Shown here piece after piece: positions 17,269 to 28,900 of a DNA stretch of 64,000 bases. Under the pieces are notes generated by a model. It was given only the letters and a program-made list of their open reading frames with translations. It did no database searches and was not told the DNA's origin. Both the position numbers and the translations under genes were made by a program. Each line of letters starts with the position of its first letter. Within the stretch, counting starts at the first letter, position 1. Source of the DNA: Longitalea luteola (GTDB lineage: Bacteria > Bacteroidota > Bacteroidia > Chitinophagales > Chitinophagaceae); NCBI RefSeq assembly GCF_017356035.1, contig NZ_JAFIQX010000007.1, positions 310,001-374,000 on the forward strand, given 5' to 3'.

Positions 17269-20200
17269 ATGTCGCCCTATCTTAAACCCTTTGTCAAAAC
17301 CCTGGTTTTGCTGCCTGTATGTTTTTGTATCGCCATGCTGTTGCAGGCACAACATCAGGCTTCCCTTCATTTTGCACACCTCAATATTAACCAGGGACTT
17401 TCCAACAACCAGGTCAATTGCATTTATAAAGGCAGAAAAGGTTTCATGTGGGTTGGTACCATGAGCGGGTTGAACCGTTTTGATGGTTATACCTGTAAGA
17501 CTTTCCGTCACTCCATCCAGGATACTACTTCCATTATTGATGATTGTATTACTAAAATGGTTTCCGGTCCGTTTGATAAACTATGGGTGCTCACGAACCT
17601 GGGTTTTAACATTTACGATCCGGCTACAGAGAAATTCGACCGCCGGGTTGACAAAAAATTACAACAGGCTGGACTGCCTGCTTATGGCCTGACGGATATA
17701 GTTCCCCTGCGTAAAGGATTTTTGTTTGTGTACCGCGATGAAGGTGTTTTCTATTTTGAAGAGAACAGCCCACTTGTTCCGTTAATTAACAATGGCAACC
17801 GGCAAGTGAACACTATTGCCGATGTTAAAACAGATTCGAAAAATAATATCCAGGTACTTTATTGCAATGGGCTGCTGGAGCTGTTCGATGGGGCCACTAA
17901 AAGACTGATCAGCCGCAGCCGGCTGCTGCAGCAGAAACTGGGAACCAATAAGTATCTGTATCGCTTGTTCATTGATGCACAGGATGAGTTGTGGGTCTTT
18001 GGCTCAGGCATTACCAACGGTATTTACCGCATCAATACAGTCAATAATTCCATTCAGCAGATAGCGCATAATGAAGGTGCAGCTATACTCAGCAGTAATA
18101 TTATTATGAGTGTGGCGCAGGATAATAAAGGGTTGATGTGGATCGCTACCGACCATGGCGGATTGAATATCCTGAACAAAAGTACGATGAAGGTTCAGGT
18201 GATAAAGAATAAACCTGGTGATGCCGGCAGCCTTGCGCAGGATTGCCTTACAGAACTGTACAAAGACGATCTTGGTATTATGTGGGTAGGTACGTTCAAA
18301 CAGGGGATCAGTTACTATCACGAAGGCATTGTAAAATTTCCTTTATACCAGCATGTAGACAAGAACCCGGCAAGCCTGCCATACAACGATGTGAACGAAT
18401 TCGCGGAGGATGCGAAAGAAAATCTCTGGATAGGCACCAATGGCGGCGGCCTCGTCTATTTTGATAGAAACAATAATACCTTCCAACAATTCAGGCATGA
18501 TCCCCACAATGAAAACAGTTTATCAAACGATGTCATTGTAAGCCTGTACCTCGATCATACGAATGTATTATGGATTGGCACGTATTTCGGCGGCCTTGAC
18601 AGTTATGATGGAAAAAGATTTACGCACCACCGTCATACAGTAAAAGACAGCACCAGCCTGGCCGATGACCGGGTATGGGAAATTTTCGAAGACCGGAACA
18701 ATAACCTTTGGATAGGCACCCTGGAAGCCGGACTGGAAAAATATGACCGCACCAACAACCGGTTCATTCATTTCAAGCCAATGGCGCCCAACTCGGTGCA
18801 TACCGGCTATATTTCCTCCATTACAGAAGATAATAGCGGCAATCTTTGGGTAGGAACTTCCTATGGTATCGATGTGCGTGATAAACACACAGGCGCTTTT
18901 AAACAGTTACTCGATCGTGATACCCGGCTTAGCAATAACAATATTATTTGTATTTATAACGATAGCCGCGGCCTCACGTGGGTTGGCACGCGCGACGGAT
19001 TGAATTTGTATGATCCGCACAAAAACAGCTTCCGTGTCTTCAGGAAAGAAGATGGCCTGCCCGACAACGTGATCCTCACCATTCTTGAAGACAATGCACA
19101 TGATCTGTGGATCAGTACACCCAATGGTATCAGTAAGATCCATTGTTCCGGTACGTTGAGCAGCGGTATCCGCATCAATTGTATCAATTATGACCGGCTC
19201 GATGGTTTGCAGGGCGCTGCCTTCAATGAAAACGCCGCCCTGAAAACAAAAAAGGGCGAGCTCATTTTTGGTGGCCCCAATGGCTTCAACCTGTTCGATC
19301 CTGCCAGGTTAACCATCAATACCATTGCGCCGCCGGTTGTGTTGACGGGCCTGCAGGTTTTCAATCAGCATATAGGTACGGGCGACCGCTTCAGCAACCA
19401 GGTGATCCTACAGAAATCGATTGCCGAAACAGAAGCTATCACGCTGAATTATGATGAAGATATCTTTTCCATTGAATTTGCCGCCCTCGGTTATCTCAAT
19501 GCGCAGAAAAATAAATATGCCTACCGGCTCGTAGGTTTTAACAATAACTGGTTATATACAGATGGCAGCTCACGCAAGGTGACCTATACCAATCTGGATC
19601 CCGGAAAATATACATTCCAGGTAAAAGCCGCGAACGACCAGGGCGTATGGAACGAACAGGGCATAGCAGTGAACATTATTGTACTTCCGCCGTTCTGGTT
19701 AACGCCACTGGCCTATCTTTTGTATTCGCTGGCGGCACTGGCTATTTTATTCTTTGCCCGGCGAATAACCATTCAACAGGCAAAAATGCGATTTGCGTTG
19801 GAACAGGAACGAAAAGAAGCCAGCCGCATGCAGGAACTGAACATGATGAAGATCCGTTTCTTTACCAATGTGAGCCATGAATTTCGAACACCGCTCAGCC
19901 TCATCCTTACGCCGCTCGAACGAATGATGGGAACCGCAGCCACGCCTGCGCAGAGATCGCAATACCAGTTGATACACCGCAATGCCCGGCGGTTGTTGAA
20001 TCTCGTAAACCAGTTGCTTGATTTCCGGAAGATGGAAGTGCATGAATTAAAATTGAACGCTACTGAGGGAGATATCATAAAATTCCTTGAAGAAACGGCC
20101 AGCTCATTTACTGATATTGCCGAGAAAAAGCAGATCCGGTTCTCCTATACGGCAAGCATAAAAAGCCTGTACACGCATTTCGACCACGACAAACTGGAAC

Positions 20201-21396
20201 GGGTCATCTTCAACCTGCTTTCCAATGCATTCAAATTTACGTATGAACAGGGCGCCGTTTCCGTAGAAGTGATGACCTATAAAAATAATGAAGCAACCTG
20301 GCTGGAAATAAAAGTAAAGGATACAGGTATTGGCATTCCGCCCGACCGGCATGAAAAGATCTTTGACCGGTTCTTTCAGCACGATGTACCAGGCGCCATG
20401 GTGAACCAGGGGAGCGGTATCGGATTGGCCATTACCAAAGAATTTGTGCACCTGCTTAATGGAAGTATCAGGGTAGAAAGTGAGGAATATAAAGGTTCTG
20501 CTTTCACGGTATTATTGCCGGTGAAAGAAATTACGCGGACGATAGCAGCGCCGGTTACAATGGCTGCCGTTCATGAGATCGAGGAAAGCAAACCGGAAAA
20601 GGAATATGCAGTGGCCACAGAAAAAAAGCAGTTCACCATCCTGCTCGTAGAAGACAATGAAGATTTCCTGTTCTATTTAAAAGATAACCTGCGCGAGTAC
20701 TACAATATTGCTGTAGCGGTTAACGGGCACGAAGGCTGGCAAAAAACGCTTTCTGTACATCCTGATATTGTGGTAAGCGACGTGAACATGCCCGAAATGA
20801 ATGGTATTGACCTGTGCCAAAAAATAAAGCAGGACCAGCGCACCAAACATATTCCGGTAATATTATTAACTGCGCTCGCCTGTGAAGAGCAGGAACTGCA
20901 CGGCATTGAAACGGGGGCAGCCGATTATATGACGAAGCCGTTCAACTTTGAGATCCTGGTAAGCAAAATAAAGAACCTGTTGCAGCAGCAACAGTCCCTG
21001 AAGCAAACCTTCACCAAACAAATAGCCGTTAAAACAACTGATGTGCCTACGGCCTGTCCCGATGAAAAATTTGTACAGGAGGCCCTGGCCATTGTAGAGA
21101 AAAATATTTCCAATGCCGATTTCTCGGTAGAAGAATTGAGCCGCGCTTTATTGCTGAGCCGGGCAGCCGTATACAAGCGCCTGTTTGTTCTAACAGGTAA
21201 AACGCCTATCGAATTTATACGATCAGTGAGATTGCAACGGGCCGCACAGCTGCTGGAAAAAACGAAAAAAACGGTATCGGAAATTGCCTATGAAACCGGG
21301 TTCAACAACCCCAAGTACTTTTCAAAGTACTTTAAGGCGGAGTTTGGAAAATTACCATCTGCCTACCAGGCCAACGCCAAAAAGGTCGATAATTGA
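17269..21396 (+). CDS. Hybrid two-component system regulator (propeller-Y_Y_Y-HisKA-HATPase-REC-AraC)
   Basis: One 1375-residue polypeptide joins sensor, kinase and transcription factor. It starts with a signal peptide (to about 25), followed by about 14 periplasmic propeller repeats of the type FMWVGTMSGLNRFDG and NLWIGTNGGGLVYFD (about 30-660), then a Y_Y_Y domain (about 735-805, ending YTNLDPGKYTFQVKA). A TM helix (about 810-832) precedes HisKA with His in NVSHEFRTPLSLI (about 870), HATPase (KDTGIGIPPDRHEK), a receiver (about 1122-1240, VVSDVNMPEMNG) and an AraC-type HTH (about 1280-1370, ending FNNPKYFSKYFKAEFG). Such regulators bind glycan fragments in the periplasm and activate neighbouring susCD. 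With GH95 next, the expected cue is a fucose-bearing glycan (inference). The 21-bp-spaced repeat at 29059 is a candidate target. Confidence 0.95.
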   Translation: MSPYLKPFVKTLVLLPVCFCIAMLLQAQHQASLHFAHLNINQGLSNNQVNCIYKGRKGFMWVGTMSGLNRFDGYTCKTFRHSIQDTTSIIDDCITKMVSGPFDKLWVLTNLGFNIYDPATEKFDRRVDKKLQQAGLPAYGLTDIVPLRKGFLFVYRDEGVFYFEENSPLVPLINNGNRQVNTIADVKTDSKNNIQVLYCNGLLELFDGATKRLISRSRLLQQKLGTNKYLYRLFIDAQDELWVFGSGITNGIYRINTVNNSIQQIAHNEGAAILSSNIIMSVAQDNKGLMWIATDHGGLNILNKSTMKVQVIKNKPGDAGSLAQDCLTELYKDDLGIMWVGTFKQGISYYHEGIVKFPLYQHVDKNPASLPYNDVNEFAEDAKENLWIGTNGGGLVYFDRNNNTFQQFRHDPHNENSLSNDVIVSLYLDHTNVLWIGTYFGGLDSYDGKRFTHHRHTVKDSTSLADDRVWEIFEDRNNNLWIGTLEAGLEKYDRTNNRFIHFKPMAPNSVHTGYISSITEDNSGNLWVGTSYGIDVRDKHTGAFKQLLDRDTRLSNNNIICIYNDSRGLTWVGTRDGLNLYDPHKNSFRVFRKEDGLPDNVILTILEDNAHDLWISTPNGISKIHCSGTLSSGIRINCINYDRLDGLQGAAFNENAALKTKKGELIFGGPNGFNLFDPARLTINTIAPPVVLTGLQVFNQHIGTGDRFSNQVILQKSIAETEAITLNYDEDIFSIEFAALGYLNAQKNKYAYRLVGFNNNWLYTDGSSRKVTYTNLDPGKYTFQVKAANDQGVWNEQGIAVNIIVLPPFWLTPLAYLLYSLAALAILFFARRITIQQAKMRFALEQERKEASRMQELNMMKIRFFTNVSHEFRTPLSLILTPLERMMGTAATPAQRSQYQLIHRNARRLLNLVNQLLDFRKMEVHELKLNATEGDIIKFLEETASSFTDIAEKKQIRFSYTASIKSLYTHFDHDKLERVIFNLLSNAFKFTYEQGAVSVEVMTYKNNEATWLEIKVKDTGIGIPPDRHEKIFDRFFQHDVPGAMVNQGSGIGLAITKEFVHLLNGSIRVESEEYKGSAFTVLLPVKEITRTIAAPVTMAAVHEIEESKPEKEYAVATEKKQFTILLVEDNEDFLFYLKDNLREYYNIAVAVNGHEGWQKTLSVHPDIVVSDVNMPEMNGIDLCQKIKQDQRTKHIPVILLTALACEEQELHGIETGAADYMTKPFNFEILVSKIKNLLQQQQSLKQTFTKQIAVKTTDVPTACPDEKFVQEALAIVEKNISNADFSVEELSRALLLSRAAVYKRLFVLTGKTPIEFIRSVRLQRAAQLLEKTKKTVSEIAYETGFNNPKYFSKYFKAEFGKLPSAYQANAKKVDN

Positions 21397-21873
21397 CATA
21401 TTATACCGTTGCAGTAGACATATTTTAGCCCCTTCGCAACATTTTGATACCCTATTTTAGACGCAAGGATACCCTCACTATAGCGCGAAGCTGCTAATTT
21501 CACGCCGTCAAAAATGTCTGTGATCTGATTGGAAAATGATCGCAATGCGGTTTGTACGATCTGTTTTGTGATTTTTCTTCGTGTGGGCATGCTGATAATA
21601 GCTGTAAGCCGGCATTCGAAAATTATACATGGGTAGTCCATATATTTTTGGGAGGTACAGGAAACTAAGGATCAAAGTGTTCTGAAAACAGACCGCCTGG
21701 TTGCAAACCGTTTTGGATTACGGGGGCGGTTTTGTTTTCGGACGTACGGGAAAAGAAAGAATTAAATGGCGATTTGACATTTACCTGCCTGGTGGTTTTT
21801 TACAAGTAGGTATTTGTCAGGGGCCGATTGCCGATTGCCAATTGACATGTATCTTCCATGAAATTTTTTTTAC
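21397..21873. other. Intergenic region between the regulator and GH95
   Basis: About 477 nt. It holds the terminator-like hairpin listed separately and a TATTTTTG at 21643-21650 that fits the -7 consensus but lacks TTG 19 nt upstream. The ATCCATCT repeat seen upstream of susC is not found here. A 92-codon minus-strand frame (21363-21641) runs through it, overlapping the regulator's 3' end. It shows no recognisable motif and I do not call it. Confidence 0.4.
21685..21738 (+). terminator. Possible terminator after the hybrid regulator gene
   Basis: AAAACA-G-ACCGCC (21685-21697) can pair with GGCGGT-TT-TGTTTT (21725-21738) around a 27-nt loop, with the 3' arm rich in T. It is about 290 nt beyond the stop codon, far for a terminator, and the loop is long. 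Confidence 0.35.
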
Positions 21874-24282
21874 ATGAACAGGAGCTTGCCATTATTGATC
21901 GGAACTTTCCTGCTGTCTATAAACCTTCATGCACAACAATCTCATTTACGGCTTTGGTACGATGAACCCGCTGGTTTCTGGGAAGCAACGCTGCCCCTGG
22001 GCAACGGCCGGCTGGGCGCTATGCCCGATGGCGGGGTGCTAAAGGAGAACATCGTTTTAAATGATATCACTTTATGGTCGGGTGGACCACAGGATGCGGA
22101 TCTGCCAGGCGCCTATAATTACCTAGATACCATTCAACAATTACTGTTTGCCGGAAAAAATATAGAAGCTCAGGAAGTGATGAGCAAACATTTCGTTTGT
22201 AAAGGACCCGGCTCAGGGCATGGAAACGGCGCCAATGTACCGTACGGTTCGTATCAGTTGCTGGGAAACCTGGGTATTCAATACGATTATGGTATCGATA
22301 CCACGCAATTGAAACCGGTGAATTATGTGCGGGAACTGTCGCTCGACAATGCCATCGCCACCACAAAATTTGAGATCAACAATACCACTTATTACCGCGA
22401 GTATTTTACCAGCTTCGACGACGATGTGATTGCCATAAAATTATCAGCCAGCCAGCTGAAGAAAATAAACTGTACGTTCATTCTGGACAGGCCCGAGCGC
22501 TTTGCAACCACTGCTACTGGGAATGTAATAGAGATGGTGGGCCAGTTGAACAATGGCACCGATGGCAAGGGCATGTTGTATAAAGTGAAACTGCAGGTGC
22601 ATGCAGCCGGTGGACAGGTAACTGCCACCAACAACAGCCTGCAGATAAAGAACGCCAATACCGCCACAATCTACATTTCAGCAGGCACCAATTATAAAGA
22701 TGTGAACTATGCGGCTATGGTAGATCAATGGCTGGCGAAAGCCATGCAGAAGAATTACACACTGCAGAAAACAACACATACCAAAAAGTATCAGCAGTTG
22801 TTCAAACGCGCTGCCCTCACCATTGAAGGCAATAACAGGGACGATCTGCCTACCGATCAACGGCTGGTGGCTTTTGCCACAGACCCAACAGACAATGGTT
22901 TGCCGGTTTTGTATTTTCAGTACGGACGGTACCTGCTGATCGGCAGTACCCGTCCAGGTTATTTACCGCCTAATTTACAGGGTCTGTGGGCCAATACCAT
23001 TGCCACACCCTGGAATGGTGATTACCACCTGAACATAAATATCCAGATGAATCACTGGCCGCTGGAAGTCACCAACCTGCCCATGCTGAACGAACCATTT
23101 TTTTCATTGGTAGAAGGGTTAGTGAATCCGGGCGAGAAAACAGCCAAAGCTTATTATAATGCCAACGGCTGGGTAGCGCATGTGATCACCAACATCTGGC
23201 AGTATACATCACCGGGAGAGCATTATTCCTGGGGTTCATTAAATACCGGGTCGGCCTGGTTATGCCAGATGCTGTGGAATCATTACGAATTCACGCAGGA
23301 CACAGCCTACCTGCGCAAGCTGTATCCCATCCTGAAAGGATCGGCTGGATTTTACCTGAGCACGCTGGTGAAAGAACCATCGCATGGCTGGCTCGTCACA
23401 GCGCCATCCAACTCGCCGGAAAACGCTTTTTTACTGCCTGATGGAAGAAAAGCAAATGTATGCGAAGGCCCCACCATGGATAACCAGATCGTACGGTACC
23501 TGTTTACAGTAACTGCAGAAGCTGCAGATAAATTGAAAACCGATGCCGCCTTTAAACAGAATTTACAAAAAACGATCGGTCAGTTACCACCCAGCCAGAT
23601 CGGCAGCGATGGCCGTTTAATGGAATGGCTGAAGGAATACAAGGATGCGGAACCACATCATCGCCATGTATCGCATTTATGGGGATTGTACCCGGCCAGC
23701 GAGATCAATACGAACACAGTGGCGTTGGCCAATGCCGCCAAAGCAACATTGGCCGCAAGAGGCGATGATGGCACAGGCTGGTCGCTTGCCTGGAAAATAA
23801 ACTTTTGGGCAAGATTACACGATGGCGAACATGCATTTTTGATCCTGCAAAAATTGCTGAAACCGGTGCGTGAAACCAGGATGAGCCTGTCAAAAGGTGG
23901 TGGAACTTATGACAACCTTTTCTGTGCGCATCCACCATTCCAGATCGATGGTAATTTCGGAGGCACAGCTGGTATTGCAGAAATGCTGCTGCAAAGTCAT
24001 GATGGCGTGATCGAATTGTTGCCTGCATTACCGCAGGCATGGAAGTCGGGCCGGTTTGCCGGTTTATGCGTACGGGGTGGGGCAGCCGTATCAGCTGTAT
24101 GGGCCAATCAACAGGTACAGGAGGTGATTATTACCGCAACTAATAACAACACTTTCGTTATTAAGAAACCGGCAACTGCAAAAAAGGTGATGATCAAAAA
24201 AAATGGTAATACTTCAAATACCAGTAACGATACCATTCGCGTTAGTATGAAGAAGGGCGAAACCGTAAAACTGATTTTTTGA
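21874..24282 (+). CDS. GH95 alpha-L-fucosidase (or alpha-L-galactosidase), secreted
   Basis: This 802-residue glycoside hydrolase has a signal peptide (MNRSLPLLIGTFLLSINLHA). The N-terminal beta-domain starts LRLWYDEPAGFWEATLPLGNGRLGAM, the family hallmark. In the (alpha/alpha)6 barrel are NINIQMNHW (Asn387 and Asn389, the pair that activates water), PSNSPEN (Glu516, general acid), SHLWGLYPASEI, and FQIDGNFGG (Asp692, which positions the Asn pair). These match the residues mapped in bifidobacterial AfcA. GH95 inverts alpha-1,2-fucosyl linkages, and some members prefer alpha-L-galactose. Length is usual for the family. It lies between the hybrid regulator and a convergent susCD pair, so it is the only carbohydrate-active enzyme of a very small PUL. 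Predicted periplasmic, with no lipobox. Confidence 0.95.
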   Translation: MNRSLPLLIGTFLLSINLHAQQSHLRLWYDEPAGFWEATLPLGNGRLGAMPDGGVLKENIVLNDITLWSGGPQDADLPGAYNYLDTIQQLLFAGKNIEAQEVMSKHFVCKGPGSGHGNGANVPYGSYQLLGNLGIQYDYGIDTTQLKPVNYVRELSLDNAIATTKFEINNTTYYREYFTSFDDDVIAIKLSASQLKKINCTFILDRPERFATTATGNVIEMVGQLNNGTDGKGMLYKVKLQVHAAGGQVTATNNSLQIKNANTATIYISAGTNYKDVNYAAMVDQWLAKAMQKNYTLQKTTHTKKYQQLFKRAALTIEGNNRDDLPTDQRLVAFATDPTDNGLPVLYFQYGRYLLIGSTRPGYLPPNLQGLWANTIATPWNGDYHLNINIQMNHWPLEVTNLPMLNEPFFSLVEGLVNPGEKTAKAYYNANGWVAHVITNIWQYTSPGEHYSWGSLNTGSAWLCQMLWNHYEFTQDTAYLRKLYPILKGSAGFYLSTLVKEPSHGWLVTAPSNSPENAFLLPDGRKANVCEGPTMDNQIVRYLFTVTAEAADKLKTDAAFKQNLQKTIGQLPPSQIGSDGRLMEWLKEYKDAEPHHRHVSHLWGLYPASEINTNTVALANAAKATLAARGDDGTGWSLAWKINFWARLHDGEHAFLILQKLLKPVRETRMSLSKGGGTYDNLFCAHPPFQIDGNFGGTAGIAEMLLQSHDGVIELLPALPQAWKSGRFAGLCVRGGAAVSAVWANQQVQEVIITATNNNTFVIKKPATAKKVMIKKNGNTSNTSNDTIRVSMKKGETVKLIF

Positions 24283-24312
24283 TATGTATGTAGGTTTATG
24301 TGGAAAAAGAGA

Positions 24313-24342
24313 GGCATCCCGCAACCGCGGGGTGCCTTTTTT
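24313..24342. terminator. Bidirectional Rho-independent terminator between GH95 and susD
   Basis: GGCATCCCGC (24313-24322), loop AACC, GCGGGGTGCC (24327-24336), then six T on the plus strand. On the minus strand the stem is followed by a CTCTTTTTC tract. It serves the convergent ends of GH95 and susD. Confidence 0.88.
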
Positions 24343-24354
24343 CTTGATAACCTG

Positions 24355-25887
24355 TTATTTCCAGGGATCGCTTTGTACCATCAACGGATTTGCGTTCAAT
24401 TCCGATTGTGGTATCGGAAAATACTCATGTTTGTTGGGTACAAAGAACTGCCGGCCTACCTTGTCACTGTTCGTAATTTCCTGCTGCAGCAAGCCCCATC
24501 TTTTCAGGTCGTAAAATCGTAATCCTTCGCGGGCAAATTCCAGCATTCGCTGGTGCCTGATCTCTGCCATCATTTGCGTGTTGGAGTAACCAGTCGGCAA
24601 AGCGCTTAATTGGGCGCGGGCGCGAATGGCATTTACATATGGGTAAGCGCTGGCCGGCTTTTGTTGCATGGTTACCGCTTCTGCAAGCATCAACAGCACA
24701 TCTGCAAAGCGCAGGGCGCGTTCGTTATTGCTCGATGTATAATTGGCTGCCCCGCTTGCGCCGGTCAGTTCATTATTCTGCCAATAGTTCTGGTATTTTT
24801 TAAACATGGATTTATAACCAAACTGCAGCGTGAAGTCTGAAAATGGCTTGTTGTAAAAGGTTGCGCCGGGATAATCCCAGATCAGAGTGGCATACATGCG
24901 CGGATCGAAATCATTACTAACGGTCTTTTCCACCTGAAATTCGTTGAATAGTTTATCGGTTGGACTCACTTCAAACCAACCTGCCACTTCTGATGGCGCA
25001 AATTCCTGTGCCGTAGTTACACCCAGCGCTTCATTGGCATTTTCGCCGGCCCAGGGATTGGTGCCGCCCACATCGCTCAGCTGGATCTCGAAAACCGACT
25101 CCTGGTTGTTTTCTCGGGTTGGAATAAAATTGTCACCATGGTTGGGCATCAGCGCGTAATTGTACGGTGGCAAGGTCAATGACAGCAGGGTGCTCTCTGC
25201 ATTGGCATAATCCTTTGTGTACAGGTACGCTTTGCCGAGATATGCTACAGCTGCACCTTTTGTTGCGCGGCCAACCCATTCTTTGGGATAGCTATGAGGC
25301 AGGGCGGCTGAGGCCTCCTGAAAATCTTTGATCACCTGCTTCCATACTTCTGCTTCCGGCGATTTTGGTACAAAATATTCTTCTGTTGTTTTGGGTACCG
25401 TCAAGCGAAGCGGTGCGTCGCCAAAATTAATGGCCAGGATAAAATAGTTCAATCCCCGCAGGAATTTCGCTTCTGCGATGTAGGCATTTTTCGCCTGATC
25501 AGAAAGTCCTGACACGGTCTCTATGTTCTCAATGATCTGGTTGGCCCTGAATATACCCCGGAAAGCGATATTCCAGACGTTCGTGGCGGCTGCATTATCT
25601 GGCGTATTGGTAAAGGTTGACAATTGATATAGATACGACACGTCGTTCCTGATGAAGAAATCATCACCCCGGCCATTGGACAGCTCCACGCCACGCACGC
25701 CCCAGAAACCGCCATCGACGTTCTTCAGCAATCCATAGCTTGCGCCAAGTGCGCTTTGTACATCGGCTTCTGTTTTCCAGTATGTGTCGGATGTAATGCT
25801 GTTTGGATTGGTTAGCTCAAGGCTCTTCTTTGAACAGCTGAACAGCAGCTGCAATATGATTATGTTTACAACGATCTTTTTCATCAC
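24355..25887 (-). CDS. SusD/RagB-family glycan-binding lipoprotein (PUL)
   Basis: This 510-residue protein has a lipoprotein signal ending LLFSC (Cys18). Seen: SusD N-terminal NPNSITSDTYWKTEADVQSALGASYGLL, the tetratricopeptide-like helices with AEAKFLRGLNYFILAINFGDAPL, and the C-terminal NAIRARAQL...HQRMLEFAREGLRFYDLKRWG with YFPIPQSELNANP. SusD caps its SusC partner and delivers glycan to it at the outer surface. It starts 32 nt after susC ends and is transcribed in the same direction. Terminated by the hairpin shared with GH95. Confidence 0.95.
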   Translation of the reverse strand: MMKKIVVNIIILQLLFSCSKKSLELTNPNSITSDTYWKTEADVQSALGASYGLLKNVDGGFWGVRGVELSNGRGDDFFIRNDVSYLYQLSTFTNTPDNAAATNVWNIAFRGIFRANQIIENIETVSGLSDQAKNAYIAEAKFLRGLNYFILAINFGDAPLRLTVPKTTEEYFVPKSPEAEVWKQVIKDFQEASAALPHSYPKEWVGRATKGAAVAYLGKAYLYTKDYANAESTLLSLTLPPYNYALMPNHGDNFIPTRENNQESVFEIQLSDVGGTNPWAGENANEALGVTTAQEFAPSEVAGWFEVSPTDKLFNEFQVEKTVSNDFDPRMYATLIWDYPGATFYNKPFSDFTLQFGYKSMFKKYQNYWQNNELTGASGAANYTSSNNERALRFADVLLMLAEAVTMQQKPASAYPYVNAIRARAQLSALPTGYSNTQMMAEIRHQRMLEFAREGLRFYDLKRWGLLQQEITNSDKVGRQFFVPNKHEYFPIPQSELNANPLMVQSDPWK

Positions 25888-25918
25888 TTACTTTTTTATT
25901 TGAATGAATAGCGCCGGT

Positions 25919-28900
25919 TTACAATGATAACTGAACACCTAATGATAAGGTGCGGGCGAGGGGATAGGCAACATGCCCATAGTCAACGCCCCTGTCAAGG
26001 ATAGTGCCCGACCGGCCAATATCCGGATTGTACCCGCTGTAGTTGGTAATCGTGAACAGATTGTCTGCGCTCAGATAAATGCGGGCAGAACTGATCTTCG
26101 CTTTCTGCATCAGGAATTCAGGAAATGTATAACCGATCTGCAGCGTACGCATGCGCAGGTAAGAACCATTTTCGAGGAAGCGGGTAGAGGATTGTGTATT
26201 GAAATTAGGATCGTTGATAACAGCCCTGGGAATATTGGAATGGTTTTGCGGTGTCCACGCATTAAGGGTGGCTTTGGAATAATTGAACTCCAGGTTCATG
26301 CCTTCCATATCCTGCCGCAAACCATTATAGATCTTGTTGCCCGAAGTGCCCTGGATGAACACGCTCAGGTCGAATTGATAGGCTGAAGCATTTACCCTGA
26401 ACCCATATTCGAAATTTGGAAAGGGACTGCCGGCATGGATGCGGTCTGAATTACTGATGATCCCGTCGCCATTGGCATCGAGGAACTGAATGTCACCAGG
26501 CGATGCATTGGGTTGGATCTTATTGCCGTTCTTATCTACATAGGCATCGATCTCCTGTTGGCTATTGAAAATGCGTAATGCTTTGATGAGATAAAAACCG
26601 CTGACTTCGCCGCCTGCCTGGGTGAGGGTAGTAGAAGCGCCGTGGTGGGTGGGTTGTCCGCCAAAGATCTGTTGCGTGCCTGTACCCAGCTTTATTACTT
26701 TATTCCTTAAAGCGGTGAATGTGCCAAACAGGGAATAAGTTAATTTACCCAGTTCGTTGCTGTAGTTCAGTCCCAGTTCAAGTCCTTTGTTCTGCAAGGT
26801 GCCGGCATTTACCACCGGGTTCACGGCCGATCCGGTTGAACCGGGCACCGGTACATTCAACAGCACATCGGTTGTTCTTTTAATGAAATAATCGGCAGTA
26901 ACGCTAAGCTTGTTATTGAACAGGCCGGCGTCGAACCCGACATTGAAGGTTTCGGTATTTTCCCATTTAATATTGGGTGAGGCAAAAGCGGTTTGTATGG
27001 CCCCAAACCATTTATGCTGGTCTTCGCCGGTCACATAATTAATATTCGATGTTACGGCAGCGCTGTATTGGTAATCGCCGATCTCCTGGTTGCCCAGTAC
27101 GCCAAAACTTCCCCTGAGCTTCAGGGTTGATAATACAGCGGGAAAATTTTTGAAGAAGGATTCGTTCGATACGTTCCAGCCCAGAGCAATGGAAGGAAAA
27201 TTTCCGTACCGGTTGGCTTTGCCGAAGCGCGATGAACCATCCCTTCTGAAGCTGGCGGTTAACAGGTAGCGGTTGTCATACGAATAAATGACACGGCCCA
27301 GCATGGATAACAACACGCTTTCTGTGCGGTTACCATTTACAGTAGCTGTTCCCGAACCGGCATCCAGCACTTCAATTCCATCCGGTAAATTCGTCTTGCT
27401 GGCATTCCAGTAATTGTAATTATACCGCTGGTAGGTATAACCGGCCAGCGCCTGCAGCGAGTGTTTGCCGAAATCCTCGTTATAATGCAGGGTGTTTTCG
27501 AGCATCACCAGCACCGTACGGTCTTTGTTCTGGCTCAGGTCATTGGTGGGGTGCGAGAAAAGCGTTCCGGTCGTATGGCGCTTGTAATAATCATCGGTAT
27601 TGCCAAACGAGCTTGTGTAGCCCATGTTAAACCGGTATTTTAAAGAGGGTAGGATCGTAGCTTCAGCATAGGCATTGGCCAGGATAGATGTTAGCTCGTA
27701 TGTTATCTTTTGCAGGTTCAGTTGTGCAACCGGATTGGCGACATTCACGACAGGCCCATAGGCGCCGCCATAACCGCCAATTGCGGCCGTATCATAGATC
27801 TGGAACACCGGGATCATTTTAACGGCAGAACCGACGGGGTTACCGCCCTGGCCACCCCAGCCGCCGGCCATCCTGCGCCATTTTTCACGGGTGATCAAAA
27901 TCGTTTCGCCGAACCTGAACCGTCCTTTGGTGGTTTCCGACTTGGCGCGCATGCCATACCGTTTGTAATTGGTGAGTTCCACGATGCCTTCCTGATCGTT
28001 GTATTCGCCCGACAAACTGTACCGGCTCGATTGGTGACCGCCGCTTATCGATAAATAATATTGTTGCAGGTTGGCGCTTCTGTAAATAGCATCCTGCCAG
28101 TCGGTACCAGCACCCAGTTGGGAAGGATTGGCGGCAATAGCCAGCCGGGGCAGGTTAGCCGCATCATGCGCCGCATTGCTTACGTTGGCCCATTCTTCGG
28201 CATTCAATACCTCGTATTTTTTGGAGAGTTTTTGCACGCCCTGGTTCATGTTGAATTGAATAACCGGTTTACCGGGTTTGCCGGTCCTGGTAGTTACCAG
28301 CACCACGCCATTGGCTGCCCGCGATCCATAGATAGCGGCGGCCGAGGCATCTTTTAATACATCCATCGATTCAATATCACCGGGTGCAATATTATTGATG
28401 CCCGAAACCTGCACCCCATCTACCAGGTACAACGGTGATGCATTGCCCAGTGTGCCTACACCCCTGATGAGGATGCGGGTGCCCGAACCCGGATCACCAC
28501 CCGCCGATTCAATGGTTACGCCTGGCATTTTGCCCTGCAGGGCCCGGCTCACATTGATCATGCCTTCCGGTTTAAGATCACTGCCCTTCAACGAAGTGAC
28601 AGCACCGGTAAGGTCTTTTTTGCGCACCGTTCCATAACCGATCACCACAACCTCATTCAGGTTGGAGACAGTTTTGTTCATGGTGACGGTAATAGCGTTT
28701 TGGTCGCCGACGGTAATTTCAACGGCGTCGTACTCGGTAGAGGAGATCACCAGCCGGTCGCCGGCAGCAGCCACAATGGAGAACGTGCCATTCTCATCGG
28801 TAGCCGTGCCCAATGTTTTTCCTTTGATGATAACAGAAGCATTCGCTACCGGCTCATTGGTCTTGGAATCGGTTACTTTGCCGGTAATGGTCTTTTGTGC

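Noticed and set aside
21363-21641. 92-codon minus-strand frame between the regulator and GH95
   Set aside because: Codon choice is not unreasonable, but it overlaps the regulator's 3' end, has no motif and no promoter or terminator signals. Left uncalled.
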